From contig CM051521.1 in the NCBI GenBank assembly GCA_028015205.1, positions 128,410,614-128,474,613 on the forward strand: a DNA stretch of 64,000 bases, read 5' to 3'. Below the pieces are notes generated by a model. The model was given only the letters and a program-made list of their open reading frames with translations. It searched no databases and was not told the origin of the DNA. Below, piece after piece: positions 23,801 to 34,607 of this stretch. Source of the stretch: Mytilisepta virgata. Its lineage: Eukaryota > Mollusca > Bivalvia > Mytilida > Mytilidae. Both the position numbers and the translations under genes were made by a program. Numbering within the stretch: position 1 is the first letter of the stretch; every line of letters starts with the position of its first letter.

Positions 23801-24923
23801 CAAGGAGAGGAGCGGGTAAAATTTGGCAATATTCATGCATATTTTTTAAGACCGAAGATTTTGGGAAGCTCATGTCAGGTTCGGTCCATCAGAAATCTTG
23901 AATAAGCCTGTGTTCTTTTATTAATTTATCGGCATTACTTATCTTGAATAAGCCTTTTTTCTTCTCTTTCTTACAGTCCGTATTGAGTGGAAAGTTTCAG
24001 ATGTATGACTATGGTTCAGCTAAAGAAAACATGAAACACTACAATCAGGTACCTAAAAAAACTTAAAGTGGTGTGGTCAGATGTTTCATCGGGCATTCTG
24101 TTTACACACTCTTTGTGTTATGTATTGCCGATTTCATCTTTATTTGTGGCACCATAAGTTAACGTACGTGACAACACTCTCAACGAAGTATTGCAAATTT
24201 TCTGTAAAGTTATTTCACATTAAACCAGGTAAACCAGGTAACCCTCAAATAAGTATCAATTTCTACAGTATTTGTGCCATCTTACTATAAGGTGACAGTA
24301 CCAATTAAGTAACATGGCCAATATCTCCTGCATTTGTTTCACCTGATGGTTAGCTAATAGCACTCCGAAAGATGTTTGTATAATATCCTGTTTATCTTTG
24401 TCGCCTTATTACCACATTATCTTCAACAATCTTTATATTTGTTAATTTTGCATATACGTATTTGACCATGCAACCATATGTCAAAAAATTACTGTTCAGG
24501 TATCATTCTCTACGAAGCATTGCCAGTTTCCTCGGTATGTCCTTAAAAAATTCAGGTTACAACATTCTCATAGAGGTATTACCATATAAATTGTTGTATT
24601 GATTTTATTATACATTTTATTCACAATATGCAACTATGACAAGAAATTACTTTTTGCCTTAATTATTTTCATACTGCTTTCAGACCACGCCTCCGTTGTA
24701 TGACGCAAGTTTAATGAAGAACAATGTGTCTTTGTATACTGGAGGGCGAGATCTTCTTGCTGATCCCACGGATGTACGTGCTCTGATTAAAGAGTTACCG
24801 AACGTTTACCGCCACACTGATTTAACGACTTGGGAACATCTTGACTTTATTTGGGCTATAGAAGCCAACAGAAAATGTTATGATGACATAATCTTTACAA
24901 TCATGTCTTATGAACGTAAATAA
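14900..24923 (+). CDS. Acid (gastric/lysosomal-type) lipase paralogue B, 402 residues
   Basis: Secreted or lysosomal triacylglycerol/cholesteryl-ester hydrolase of the acid lipase family. Exons: 14900-15013, 17422-17527, 19321-19525, 20171-20414, 22763-22918, 23713-23784, 23977-24048 and 24684-24923. Intron phases match paralogue A exactly, and exon lengths match for exons 3, 5, 6 and 7 (205, 156, 72, 72 bp). Start ATG 14900 gives a hydrophobic leader ([16 protein letters not shown]). Then come [29 protein letters not shown] (oxyanion), [25 protein letters not shown] with nucleophile Ser about 173, [25 protein letters not shown] with Asp about 350, and WEHLDFIW with His about 375. The complete triad and a length near the human gastric lipase (about 398) argue for a working enzyme. 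AATAAA at 24919-24924 overlaps the stop. Substrate preference cannot be read from sequence. Confidence 0.93.
15105..15560. repeat. Dispersed repeat in intron 1 of lipase B
   Basis: Contains two related blocks with tttggaatttt and tttgcccttrggg separated by about 280 bp (near 15260 and 15500). This looks like a degenerate tandem repeat element. No gene. Confidence 0.4.
15560..16490. repeat. Tandem array of about 131 bp (one step about 160 bp) in intron 1 of lipase B
   Basis: Recurrent words are ttttttggaaatgtatctag, caaccatgcatattaataac, attaatgtcacaag and ccaactttggtaaattt. The gactcta marker steps by 131 from 15924 to 16055, then 132 and 161. Some units carry an alternative segment with tttgtttacaaaaaagcaa. 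A related diverged piece is at 52550-52880. Confidence 0.7.
16530..16883. mobile_element. Long-TIR MITE (foldback-like), 354 bp, in intron 1 of lipase B
   Basis: An 88-bp terminal inverted repeat, at 16530-16617 and again at about 16796-16883, with a single mismatch noticed. Key words: gatctctcatcgctcccgtt, gatatgtcgcgtgggagatc and ctttgaggtcacatgtg. No coding capacity. A decayed relative of the right arm lies at about 25728-25807. Confidence 0.85.
16884..17421. other. Remainder of intron 1 of lipase B
   Basis: No gene or clear repeat seen. It ends in a pyrimidine-rich acceptor (tttctatttcag) for exon 2. Confidence 0.4.
17625..19237 (+). repeat. Composite tandem-repeat element in intron 2 of lipase B
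   Basis: Starts acaagaggcccccaagagcc and ends ggccttttaggccaggtgag. The interior has about six units of 150-162 bp with tgcttcctgtcaagttt, atttggccaagcgatttcag, agccaatcagaaacaagaa and tgcccatggcggcc. Two further members lie at 53605-54170 and 58012-59597. No convincing gene: occasional frames are repeat translations. Confidence 0.75.
19987..20148. repeat. Long hairpin just upstream of lipase B exon 4
   Basis: Arms 19987-20046 and 20088-20148 are near-perfect inverted copies (gtattgtattttattatttg and its complement) around a loop of about 41 bp. The right arm ends 22 bp before the exon 4 start at 20171. Probably the core of a MITE; upstream 19840-19985 may belong to it. Confidence 0.75.
20887..21160 (+). 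repeat. 34-bp minisatellite, eight copies, intron 4 of lipase B
   Basis: Unit caaatggtaaccgtgtctta followed by tagtattgtagtaa, nearly identical in all copies (the first has tatatt). Such homogeneity suggests recent amplification or gene conversion. Confidence 0.9.
21249..22725 (-). repeat. Composite tandem-repeat element in intron 4 of lipase B
   Basis: Units of roughly 120-165 bp with ttggcagcaatggtccttag, tggtcctctttcagaatt, catccaagatggccgcc and aacataggaccctatggg. The minus-strand head reads ctccctggagcctgtatcgc; the far end carries ccgtggtccgtcgtcgtaaa. Related pieces lie at 2979-3474 and 60090-60600. Confidence 0.7.
22955..23470 (+). repeat. 43-bp minisatellite, about eleven copies, intron 5 of lipase B
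   Basis: Unit aataataccaagacaagaat followed by atttagaaacacgcgttgtcaac; period 43. It begins about 40 bp after the exon 5 donor. Variants carry catgtatgcg in place of cacgcg. Frames across it are repeat translations, not genes. Confidence 0.85.
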
Positions 24924-24924
24924 A
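24919..24924 (+). promoter_or_regulatory. Candidate polyadenylation signal of lipase B
   Basis: AATAAA overlaps the stop codon of lipase B. If used, the 3' UTR would be very short. No other AATAAA was seen in the next 100 bp. Confidence 0.4.
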
Positions 24925-25655
24925 TATACAATATGCCGAACTTTAATGCGAAATTTTTTTTATCCCTAGGACTATACATATCACAGTGTCATAGACATTA
25001 TGTTTTAAATGAAGAACAAAGGGCCTTTTGTTGAACTTTTCACACGTAAAATGTAGATTTTTTGTCGAGAATTAATCTGCCATTTCAGTGGTCAGAACAA
25101 AGCGCATATTTACTTCCACTTTTTTCTCCCATTTGTATCAGTACTGTTCTCAAATTTGGACAGGGGTGTGATATAGTTAGTTCATTTTTTTCTTCAGTTA
25201 AGGTCTACTAAGCATGTATATCTAAGAAACTACATATCAGAGGTGACTCTGTCTTGAATAGGTTTACGCAATACTTTAATCCGCTCCCCGAATCCGCCTG
25301 ACATAATATTGTGTATTAAAGAGGCTTTAGTGAAAGCGTAGTGTTAAATTTAGTTCTAAACAACTACAAGTCATTTAGGAGCTATATTTTGTCCTCGGAA
25401 ACCTCTTAAGTAATACCTCGGTCCATATTATAATACGAATGACTGAAGTTAAATTGGTTTTTGTGTTAGTCATAATCAGCGACATCTTGGGTAGTAATCA
25501 AACCCAATGCATAAATCCACTGACCATGACCTACATTTTATGCTTGTTACGGACCAATTCTAAACAGCTGCAAGTCATAGATTTCTTAGCACATATTTTT
25601 TTTTAATTCGAAATTACTGTAGACGCTACAATAACTACTATGTCAATTCAATACC
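24925..25655. other. Intergenic stretch downstream of lipase B
   Basis: No open coding structure or recognised repeat. Possible 3' UTR followed by spacer. Confidence 0.4.
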
Positions 25656-26160
25656 CTAAGATTTTATAGCAGCATCGCTGATTGGCTACGGCAAATTTGA
25701 CCCTAGACATGATTCTCAAGCGGTTGTAGTAAGATCTCCCACGCAACATACAAACAACCGAACGAAAATAAGGAGCAAGTGTGGAGAACTAATTTTAATA
25801 AGATTGAGTTTTCCCAAAGTTTGGATCAATTGGCCCAGTGGTTCAGAGGAGATGACGACGGACGTAAAGTAATGACAAAAGGACCAGGAGAGCTAACAAG
25901 ATGTACTGTGAGCCATTGCTTACTACGGATATCCCCGCATTCCACATAAGGTAGAAAAATAACAAACAGGAAGTTGACGTCGCCTTTGTCTGAAAACGTA
26001 TCCCACGATATGACGTACCTACAGAAGCCTTGTGATAAAATATCAAGCTACTGTAATGAGTAGTTTCAGAGAAAAGTGTGACGAAAAATTTTGTTACGGA
26101 CAGACGGACGTACGGAACCACAAGGGTAAAACAGTATATCCCCTCTCCTTTGAAGAAAGG
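25656..26160. repeat. Fragments of MITE and dispersed repeats
   Basis: 25728-25807 (gtaagatctcccacgcaaca to ttttaataagatt) is a diverged arm of the 16530-16883 element. 25830-25900 matches the end of the composite repeats (gaggagatgacgacggacg). 25980-26110 holds a block with atcccacgatatgacgtacc and gacggacgtacggaaccac, a type I recall as common in bivalves. Confidence 0.5.
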
Positions 26161-26249
26161 GGTAAAAAAAAGGAAGAATTAAAATTTAAAAATGTATATT
26201 TTTAGGTGTAAAAATGCGAAGGGGCCTTAAAAAAAAAATCTCACGGATG

Positions 26250-26585
26250 CTTCAAATCTGGTGCCCGCCTGAGCGGAAAGTCGCGGGTTCGATCCCCGGC
26301 CGGTTCAAAGCAAGGACATTAAAATGAGTATTTGCTGCCTCTCCGCCAAGATGGAGTAAAAGAAAAGGGCCGGTTGGCTCTGAGATAGTATAATGTGTCC
26401 GATTGGGGTGATATGTCTTCCTGCGGTCATTTACCTCGTGGGCTAGAACTTTAAAAATCCGGCTCAGCGTGTCGGGTCTTGTACAAAGCAGAGATCGTAT
26501 TCCAATCATATCAATATGTTCTCGTCCTGATATGCACCTATTGGTTGCCACTAGACGTTAAACAATGCTTCATCCATCGAATCAT
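26250..26585 (+). mobile_element. tRNA-derived SINE, better-preserved copy
   Basis: Head with cgcctgagcggaaagtcgc (box A-like region) and gcgggttcgatccccgg (box B). Body as in the copy at 8205-8515. Tail ccactagacgttaaacaatg. The pol III box B is well conserved here. Confidence 0.7.
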
Positions 26586-27380
26586 TGCCATTGTCAACAA
26601 TGTCAATCAAAATTGGATGTTTGTGATTTTCAAACCTTATCAACAGAAACTATCAGTTTTTAAAGTCAGGTATCCCAGTTCATCGGTAGTTTTATTGATA
26701 TATTTCTGCGACCGTCTAAGATGAACCGTTCAGTGACAAGTGGACTATGGCCTCTCTTAAAATTGCTGCAAAATGCTAACTTTGACTCATCACTGAAAGC
26801 TTACAGGGATACAACTCCCTATATAAAGCTATACGGTGATGTGCGGAAAATTTGGGTGGGTTTTTCATGATTTTTGGTATTAATTCATGGTATGTTTTGA
26901 AAAATTAATATTTATTCGGGTTGTACTTACAAAAAGTTTGGTTTTTTGTATTTGATATCTGTATATAAACATCAGTATTAGTTCTGGTGTGCTTTTTCGA
27001 TATGGCTTTTTGCTATTTTCATCAAAATTATTTTTTCCATTATTGATATGTATCCTAGTATTTGCTTACATTTTCTTAGGCCATTTCCGCACATTCCCGT
27101 AAAAAAACAGAGTTACACCCCGGGCATTACAGATGAATTACAACAATAAAATTGGTTTTCATTATTGTCCCATTATACATTAACTTTGAGGCAAGGCACA
27201 TAATTCTGCTGTCAACAAACAATACTCGTTGCAAAAAAAGTAAATGTAGCAGTTGAAAAAATTTGCAAAAAAAAACACCAATTATCTGATAAAGACAACC
27301 CATTAGCAAACAGTCCCAAAATAAAGTCACAAGACAGCAACTGAACACGTTCCGGACTTCGGACAGGCACAATAAATTCT
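26586..27380. other. Intergenic stretch with a possible small inverted-repeat element
   Basis: Near 26805-26860 (ggatacaactcc, then gatgtgcggaaaat) and 27070-27120 (atttccgcacattcccgt, then gagttacacccc) partially matching inverted ends bracket about 300 bp. Weak. Nothing else recognised. Confidence 0.3.
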
Positions 27381-27381
27381 T

Positions 27382-27733
27382 CTAGACAAAGAAAGATAAC
27401 TCTATTTGTTTTTCATATGAATTGAAAACCATTTCATTGACACATAACCAACGCATTGCCATCTTTAAAACTGAAACGTCATTAAAAACCTCTGACAAAC
27501 TGTTTCCTTTCAAAATGAACTTATTCAATATTTTGTTCTTGCACCTGAAAGAACAACCACATGTATTTGGGTGGAATAAAAAATTGCCAATCAAAACTTT
27601 GAGGGGTGTTAATCTGGTATTCATCACAGGGCAATATAGATCAGCATACTTTAATACTGCCATTAGGACTGCAGTTAACTTTAACTCCTTCACAAAGAAA
27701 GACATTTCCAGAATTCATATAAAAAAAATTTAA
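27382..27733. other. Two overlapping antisense reading frames of about 105 codons
   Basis: Plus 27422-27733 and minus 27382-27705 are both open over the same DNA. Neither shows a domain I recognise. The minus product has a short Cys cluster (NTCGCSFRCK). The region may simply be beyond the H2A.Z 3' end. I do not call a gene. Confidence 0.25.
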
Positions 27734-27916
27734 ATTAAATATTAGGACTGTAAATTTTTTATATTTATTTACAACACTTCACTTTGTTATAATCTAGTAT
27801 ATATGTTTTGTTTTTTAATTAGCTTCTGAAAATGTATCACTAAGAATGATTTGGTCTTTGTTTTTGATGAGGTTGACAGAACACCACTTTTATGTCAGTT
27901 ACTCTGTTTCTCTCCA

Positions 27917-27922
27917 TTTATT
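27917..27922 (-). promoter_or_regulatory. Candidate polyadenylation signal of H2A.Z
   Basis: AATAAA on the minus strand, about 190 bp after the H2A.Z stop. Other AT-rich hexamers lie further on (near 27765), so use is uncertain. Confidence 0.35.
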
Positions 27923-28113
27923 ACATTATCAAATATGAAATGAAAGCTAAAAATCTAGTGAGTCAAATAAAATCAAAAACACTTAAAATAAATTTTGATG
28001 AGATATGAACCATTCCGATAGGTCTACTACATTGATAAATGATAGGAAAAACATAAAAATGTCTCTAATACACTAACATACAGGGTTAAACAGTCATATA
28101 TATAATGGGTTGT

Positions 28114-30038
28114 TTAGGTCTTCTGTGTTCCCTTCTTTCCAATGAGAGACTTGTGAATATGTGGAATGACACCTATAAAAAAACAATAATAACCAATAGA
28201 TATTCATTACTCAATAAGATTTTATGTAAACAATGTCAATAATGAACCTCCCAGGCAGTACCATACCATACCAAATTTGGTAACTTTGGTTATTTATTCA
28301 TTGTAATTTATTTCAAATGCAAAGCAAGGTTACAGCTAGGTTGGCAGGATTAAAGATATTACTGGTAAATATATATACTTGTATAGGTAATTTTCTCATC
28401 TTAAACTTTTCTAGTCTTTTAACATTGGTACATACACTAAAATATCTTCAATTTTAGAATTATATTTCTCCATTTTTGCAAGACCTTGCTCAATAAAAAC
28501 ATTTTTTTGCTTCTGCATTACAGTTTGAAGTTAAAGGTTATGCAACATGACCAAACTGTAGCATATACTTACCACCACCAGCAATTGTGGCTTTGATAAG
28601 GGAATCCAACTCTTCATCTCCACGAATTGCAAGCTGCAAGTGACGAGGTGTGATACGTTTTACTTTCAAATCCTTACTTGCATTACCTGCCAACTCAAGT
28701 ACCTGCAAAGACAAACATGATTAAATCTCTGTGGTGAATGGCCTTGGCTAATCTTGTTTTAACCTACAATTTTCTTCAATGTTAAATCAAGAATCATTGC
28801 AATTCCAATTTCAATCAGTTTATTGTATTTATATAAATAATTAAAACTAAATAACTTCCTTCTGTTTTGATGTAGCTTTTGAAGCAATCTATTGCCATTG
28901 TGTCCTTCATCATATTGGGAAGTTTTATAAAGTGAGAAATGATAAGTAAAGTCATTAAAATTTATCAACTGATAATCTGACACTGTGGTAAATAAAATTA
29001 GATTCTGAAAATTTGTATTCACCTGTAAACTTTCTCATTATCATATCACTATAAAAATTTATAGTTCCTAAAAGTATGATCAAAGTGCTGTTGTCCATCT
29101 GGATTTACAAAAAATTGACATGTACTGATGTATGTATTGGCCTAAGGTTGTTTTCACATGTGACTAAATAGAATGTGTTATACAACATGTGATTGTAAGT
29201 AATTATTTGCATATCATGTATTCTTAAATGACACAGAAACCATGAGAGAGGCATAACTTTGTGAATTGTGATTTTAAGGAAGGGGGGGGGGGGGTAAATG
29301 TTGAGTTGGTTAATTATCATTGTATTGATTATTTTATAATTTGGAGATGAATACTTTGTATTTTGATGAAAACAATCATTGTTATGACTTTTCATCTTTT
29401 CCTGTTTACCCTAGATTATGATAATAAAAACAAAAATAGTGTTCTATTCCAAATATACATCTGATAGCTTTTAATGACAAACTCCTGGGTGATTGAAAAT
29501 TTAAGTTTGTATTTTGTTGAGTGTTTCATATTCATTTGTAATTTTCATTAACTTTCTTACTTCTGCTGTCAAGTATTCAAGAATTGCTGCACTGTAAACA
29601 GCGGCAGTGGCTCCAACTCTACCGTGGCTTGTTGTTCTGTTTTTCAGATGTCGATGAATACGACCAACTGGAAACTATAGAAAAAAAGAGAAAAAAAATA
29701 TTTTCGAGTCTAAGTAAAGTAGTGTATTAAGAAAATTATACTTTACCAGTACTTTTTATAAATATGTATTATTCATGAATACTTCATACCTAAAATTTAT
29801 GTTTTGTCTTACCTGCAAACCCGCTCGTTGGGACCTAGAAACAGCTTTTGCCTTGGCCTTTCCTGAGTCTTTTCCCGCTTTTCCACCAGCCTAAAATTAG
29901 CAAATTTTAGCGAAATAAGACACGAATCACGCCGAAATCTACATCCGAAATGTTGAATACACATCCATTAACAACTTTACATACGTAATGATTGTTGATG
30001 TCAACAGATTAACCAGGATTTAAAGTGATTCTTACCAT
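28114..30038 (-). CDS. H2AZ: Histone H2A variant H2A.Z, 127 residues
   Basis: Replication-independent nucleosome component deposited by SWR1/SRCAP-type remodellers at promoters. Exons (minus strand): 30038-30036 (ATG only), 29890-29813, 29674-29561, 28702-28573 and 28172-28114, all GT/AG. The protein starts [20 protein letters not shown] and has the histone fold ([40 protein letters not shown]). It shows H2A.Z hallmarks: [19 protein letters not shown] with the extended acidic patch, then [16 protein letters not shown]. The C-terminus is GTQKT; the human protein ends one residue later. Lys residues in the N-tail are conserved. Near identity to vertebrate H2A.Z makes the call secure. Confidence 0.97.
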
Positions 30039-30102
30039 TGTATCTTTCGAGGATTACAGGGTCAACGACGCTTTTGCACACGACCTTGAATAAAACATTA
30101 CA

Positions 30103-30124
30103 TCACGTGACTTCAAAAACCAAT
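30103..30124 (-). promoter_or_regulatory. Candidate H2A.Z promoter elements: E-box and CCAAT
   Basis: TCACGTGA at 30103-30110 and CCAAT at 30120-30124 lie 65-86 bp upstream of the H2A.Z start codon. Such boxes are usual in histone-variant promoters. The transcription start is not determined. Confidence 0.35.
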
Positions 30125-31150
30125 GGAAAGTCGAATAAAAGAAAACTGGAATTTTAATAAAATAATTTGGAGCCTTTAATTTAATTTCTTACACTGCAAA
30201 AATGTAAAATATATAAACAGATATTCATGTGAATCATGTACTGTACAAAATCTGTGTGTGTAGCTTAAAAATCCAAAGAATCAATTAACATTAAAGGGGA
30301 GATAATTTGACAGCAAAACAAATGTAAGGCCACTGAAATATTATTTTCAGGTTTCTGATATTCCTCTGATTCCGTATTCACTATTGAAATTTAATATTTG
30401 CGGGATCAATCGAGGATCTGATGGTTGCAAATTTGGTTTACTGTTGTGGCGTTATCTTAGTAAATAATTGCAGCCATTTATCAATTAAATCACAAATGAT
30501 GCGGCAAAGACCTATTGAACTTTATCTCCATTTAGGCAAGTGTAAAGATTTCCAATAGAAAAGAGACTTTTTGAAATCCTGAAGGAACGCTTTACACGTG
30601 CTGTCATTTCAGAGGGCGTCAACTGCAGCCGAATTGATGGTCTGAAAATTTCAACATCATCCAAGGAAACTGACTTATCGTTACACCCAACATTGGATTA
30701 GAATGCCATTTGCCGCTTCGTTTTTTTTGTTTTTTTTTTTTTGCTGAAAGAAGAACTGTGAGGAAACCATACACATGTTAGTGCATTTTCTATTCCAAGT
30801 TTTTGCTTTAGGTGTTAAGGCGTTAATTAAAGGCCATCATGGTATGAAGTTAGACGGGCTAGGCCCTCGGACTGATTTGTTAATTTTGAAATTGATTTAA
30901 TAGATTATATATAGTTGCCTCTGAGACCAGCTACACTCACGCTTTATAAAATAGATTGTAAAAAATACATGTAATTAAATATAATATAAAGTAATACCGA
31001 CCCCTTCATGAATAGTTCTAAGACAGTCTGCATGAAGAAGAGGGGGGCCCAAATTATGTAATCAGTTATTACACAAAGCGAAAATTTCATTTATGTCGCC
31101 GTGAGATAGGTATTATAAAAAATACATAGACCAGATTTTTTCCAGTCCAA
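30125..31150. other. Intergenic region upstream of H2A.Z
   Basis: No gene recognised. Contains a T-rich tract near 30720-30742 and generic AT-rich spacer. Confidence 0.4.
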
Positions 31151-31159
31151 ATTTAACTA

Positions 31160-31740
31160 AAAAAAAGTAAAGTAAATTTTATTGACCAATGCTGGGACAG
31201 CAAAGGGCATATAAAGAGAACACATAAGATAGTTACATTGTATTACATTTACAATACAATTAAATACAAGATGAATACATCTATAACTGTTTATTATATC
31301 GTCTAATTTCAAGACTTTTACATGCTAAAAAATACAAGTTACAATATATTTATAACTATTTATTACCTTTTTCTTATATCCAGACTTTTGATCAATTATA
31401 TAATTACCTAGGCAACTTAAAACTGATATTATTTCTATAAGTGTGAACCTCACCAAATGAATTTATGGCGTCATATGGAAGACTTTAAAAGTTAGGACAG
31501 ATATTAAACATTACATATCACGAACACCCTTGTATACTTGACATTAAATAGTAAATTCAATTCGTCCTCAACTTGATCCAAATTACCATTTTCACAAAGT
31601 CTCTGGGGTCTTTCTTTGCATATCTTTTTCAATTTTGAGATCATATGCCAATGTAATGATCTGGAAAAAACCAAGTGTTGAATGTAAACTAGGTATTTCC
31701 TATTCTGCATTCCATTATGAAATAAAGTTTTGAACTAGTT
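31160..31740 (-). pseudogene. Remnant of a non-LTR retrotransposon 3' end
   Basis: The minus frame 31710-31504 encodes RLCENGNLDQVEDELNLLF, reminiscent of the C-terminal EDE/C-x-x-C-type segment after LINE reverse transcriptases (for example ...IEDEFHFLLEC). Below it, 31165-31230 looks like a LINE 3' UTR (tttattgaccaatgctggga, gcaaagggcatataaagaga). A similar tail sits at 33250-33320. Degenerate and tentative. Confidence 0.35.
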
Positions 31741-32690
31741 CCTGTTCGATGGACTTTATAATCAAGTTCAACTTGACCTTGGAATTTTTCAAATATAATA
31801 TTTTAAAAGTTGAGTTATCTCTCTTTGTACGCAAGGCTCGTGTATCGTTCGCGTATACATGTATAAACATTGCGGCTGTATTGGGCGAATTTGGGTTGTT
31901 CCAACTTGCTCAAGATGCCATTAAATATTCAACAAAGTACTGGCTTCATTTATAAGACCCCACAAACAACAACAGTCATTTGTAGAGAGATAATATTTGA
32001 TAAATAACTTTATTAGAAATGCATAATTGTACCCCTAAGGGTTGAAAGCATATATATGTACAAACATATAAAGTACAATATAACATTCATAATAAGAACA
32101 AAACATAAGAAACCTATATGACAAACAGTTTACGTAGCAAACTCAAAATCAAACTCCCCTTTCTGAGACATAATTACTATATTCTATAACAAAAAAAAAA
32201 AAAAAACGAAAAGAAAACGCATTTTTTAAATATAGGGTAGAATTACTTCATGCAGAAAACGCCAAACCAAGCAATTGTGGTAGAGTTGCAGTTTGGTAGA
32301 GAGAAAATTTCATATTCAAATTATAAGGACGTGGATAGTATCACATTGATAATAAACCCTCTTCGTTGTTATGGAAATATTTATTAAAAGTACTCACGAA
32401 AGAGACAACAACAAATAACAATATACAAAATAAAAAAATATCCAGAAGTCGGGCCCCTGTGGAAATTACCAGTTGAAGATGGGACTGGAAGTAAGACGAA
32501 TTTCATTTTCTTATGTCTTGTTCTTCATTAAATAACTGTCGTCAAGAACTACATGGTAATATTATATCAGTGGTTTGATACTTTTCTGAACTATCAGATT
32601 TTGAAAAAAAAAATTTAATTGATTTGTAAAATATATAGTTTTACAATAGTCTAAGGGAGATAATCAAAACACCTTACCTCAGCATGTGTA
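31741..32690. other. Intergenic, nothing recognised
   Basis: AT-rich spacer with a poly-A tract at about 32190-32206. No coding structure supported. Confidence 0.4.
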
Positions 32691-32697
32691 AAAATTC

Positions 32698-34570
32698 TGT
32701 TTGAATAATGTTACATTGACATCAAAATTTTTTGTTTGATCGAAACAGTGTAAAAATAAAGGTCAGCTATATGTTTTGCTGTAATAATAATCAAAGTGTA
32801 TTCAAACACACACGATTTTTCCTTTCGTAGAAAGGCCAAGAAAAGTACAAAAGAAGTTGAAAAAGTAAATTTTGACTGTTCGACGCGAGTACTATAAGAG
32901 TATAGTGCGTTAAAAACTCGACTATATCCACTATTATGTAATTGGTATTGTGCAAATATGTAGTTGCCAGACAAGAAACTGTTTAATAGAAATTAGAAAA
33001 AAAAATTTAAGATGCTGATAAGTACTCAACTTAAATTGAGGGGGGTTACTATTTTAGATGGACTTACCAAAACCACTTTACTCAATTGATTTGGAAAGTG
33101 ATGCGTAAAATACACAATAAAAAGATTGCCTAGGACACTGTTAAACGAATTTTACTATGTATTGTGATCTGTAAATCTGGTATCTTTTTAGTACTGGGTA
33201 CTCTAGGAAATCTGTATATATAATACTACACTATAGAAGAATAATAAGAAGAAGATTTTATTAACCAATTAATGGGCCCACGGAGGGCATAGTTACAGTA
33301 CAAAACAAATATGACATGTATGACAAATGTATGGTATATAAATATATATATATAATTTTTTCTATTCCGTATCATATAGAGTTACCTCATATACCGTATA
33401 TTTTTTTTATTCATAGTTTAATGCATTGTAAATATCTCTCTATATGTTCTCTTTATATGCCCGTTGTGGACCCAAAATTGGTTAATATATTTTAAAATGT
33501 CCTAATGACATAGTCAAAGGGAGACTAGAAATTAATAAAACAAATATTTTCTCCTTTTAACCCCCTTTAAGAGAATCATCTGAAAGTGATAGTTAATGGT
33601 AATGTGATAATTATATTGCTTTTTGTTAAATATGTGAAATGACGATTACAATTGTTTTTTGTTTTTTTTTTTTGTAATTTTATAAGCCATCTACACACAG
33701 ATGATTGGTTTAATAAAATCTTGTATGTTTTATCTTGTACATGTATATCCCAAAACTGCTTCTGTTTAGAACTTTTTGGTGCTAAAAAACCAATCTGTTT
33801 CTATGCCCCAAAAACATCGTATACAGAACTATTGAGTCAAAGACAATTAATATTTTATACTTGAATTTGTGAAGTTAAAATTTATGAGTGAAACAAGATA
33901 ATTCAAGGAAAAGATAGTTTTCTAATTAAGTTACAAGTTTAGTCAAAAGTTGTACAAATAAAAAAAAACAAAAAACAAAAATTAAAAAATTTTAAAGGAC
34001 AGTAACCAAAATTAATTGCAGGCGTTACGGATAATTTTTGTCTTTTTGAAAAGTTTTTGCAATTATAGCAATAATATTCCGAGTTCAGACCAAAAAGATT
34101 GATGCAATTGTGTAATTTTTTTAGGGGGGATCTTTTGTCAAAGATGACCCTCAATTTTCCATTATAATCAGAAACCAGGTACATTGTACAATGTATATTG
34201 GGAACCATTTCATAAAATATTTAGTCCTATTTTCCCAATAGTTTTTTTCCTAATATCTTATAAATTTATATATTTTATTCATTTATTATTACATGTAGAA
34301 AGGAAATTACTGAGGAGGAAAGGGGGGGGGGGGGGTGAAAAAAACTTCTCCATAAATTGGTTTAAAAGTAGGTCCAATGATTTGATTAAAAAAATAAATA
34401 TCATCTAAATATGTAAGGATATGGGGCAAGCATCTTTTGAAAACCGTGTTCAGACAAAATAAATTACGATAACTTTTTTTCTAGGATTCACCGACCTTTA
34501 CTAACCCTGACATGTTGGTCCATCATGTAAATACACATATGAAAGACTAATAGACAACAAAAAGGGATGC
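32698..34570 (+). repeat. Large direct duplication, copy 1 (about 1.87 kb)
   Basis: Begins tgtttgaataatgttacatt and ends near gtaaatacacatatgaaaga. It matches 34608-35940 throughout in the same order: tttttcctttcgtagaaagg, gatgctgataagtactcaac, ctaggacactgttaaa, ggcgttacggataatttttg and gattgatgcaa. It carries extra segments missing from copy 2, including a LINE-tail-like block at 33240-33330 and about 330 bp at 34120-34450 with a G run. No genes. Confidence 0.8.
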
Positions 34571-34607
34571 CTGTTGGTTAACATGGTCCTTTTCCTCAAC
34601 ATTTTCT

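Noticed and set aside
26270..26316. True tRNA gene
   Set aside because: Box A and box B-like words are present but no complete cloverleaf could be drawn, and the sequence continues into a shared SINE body.
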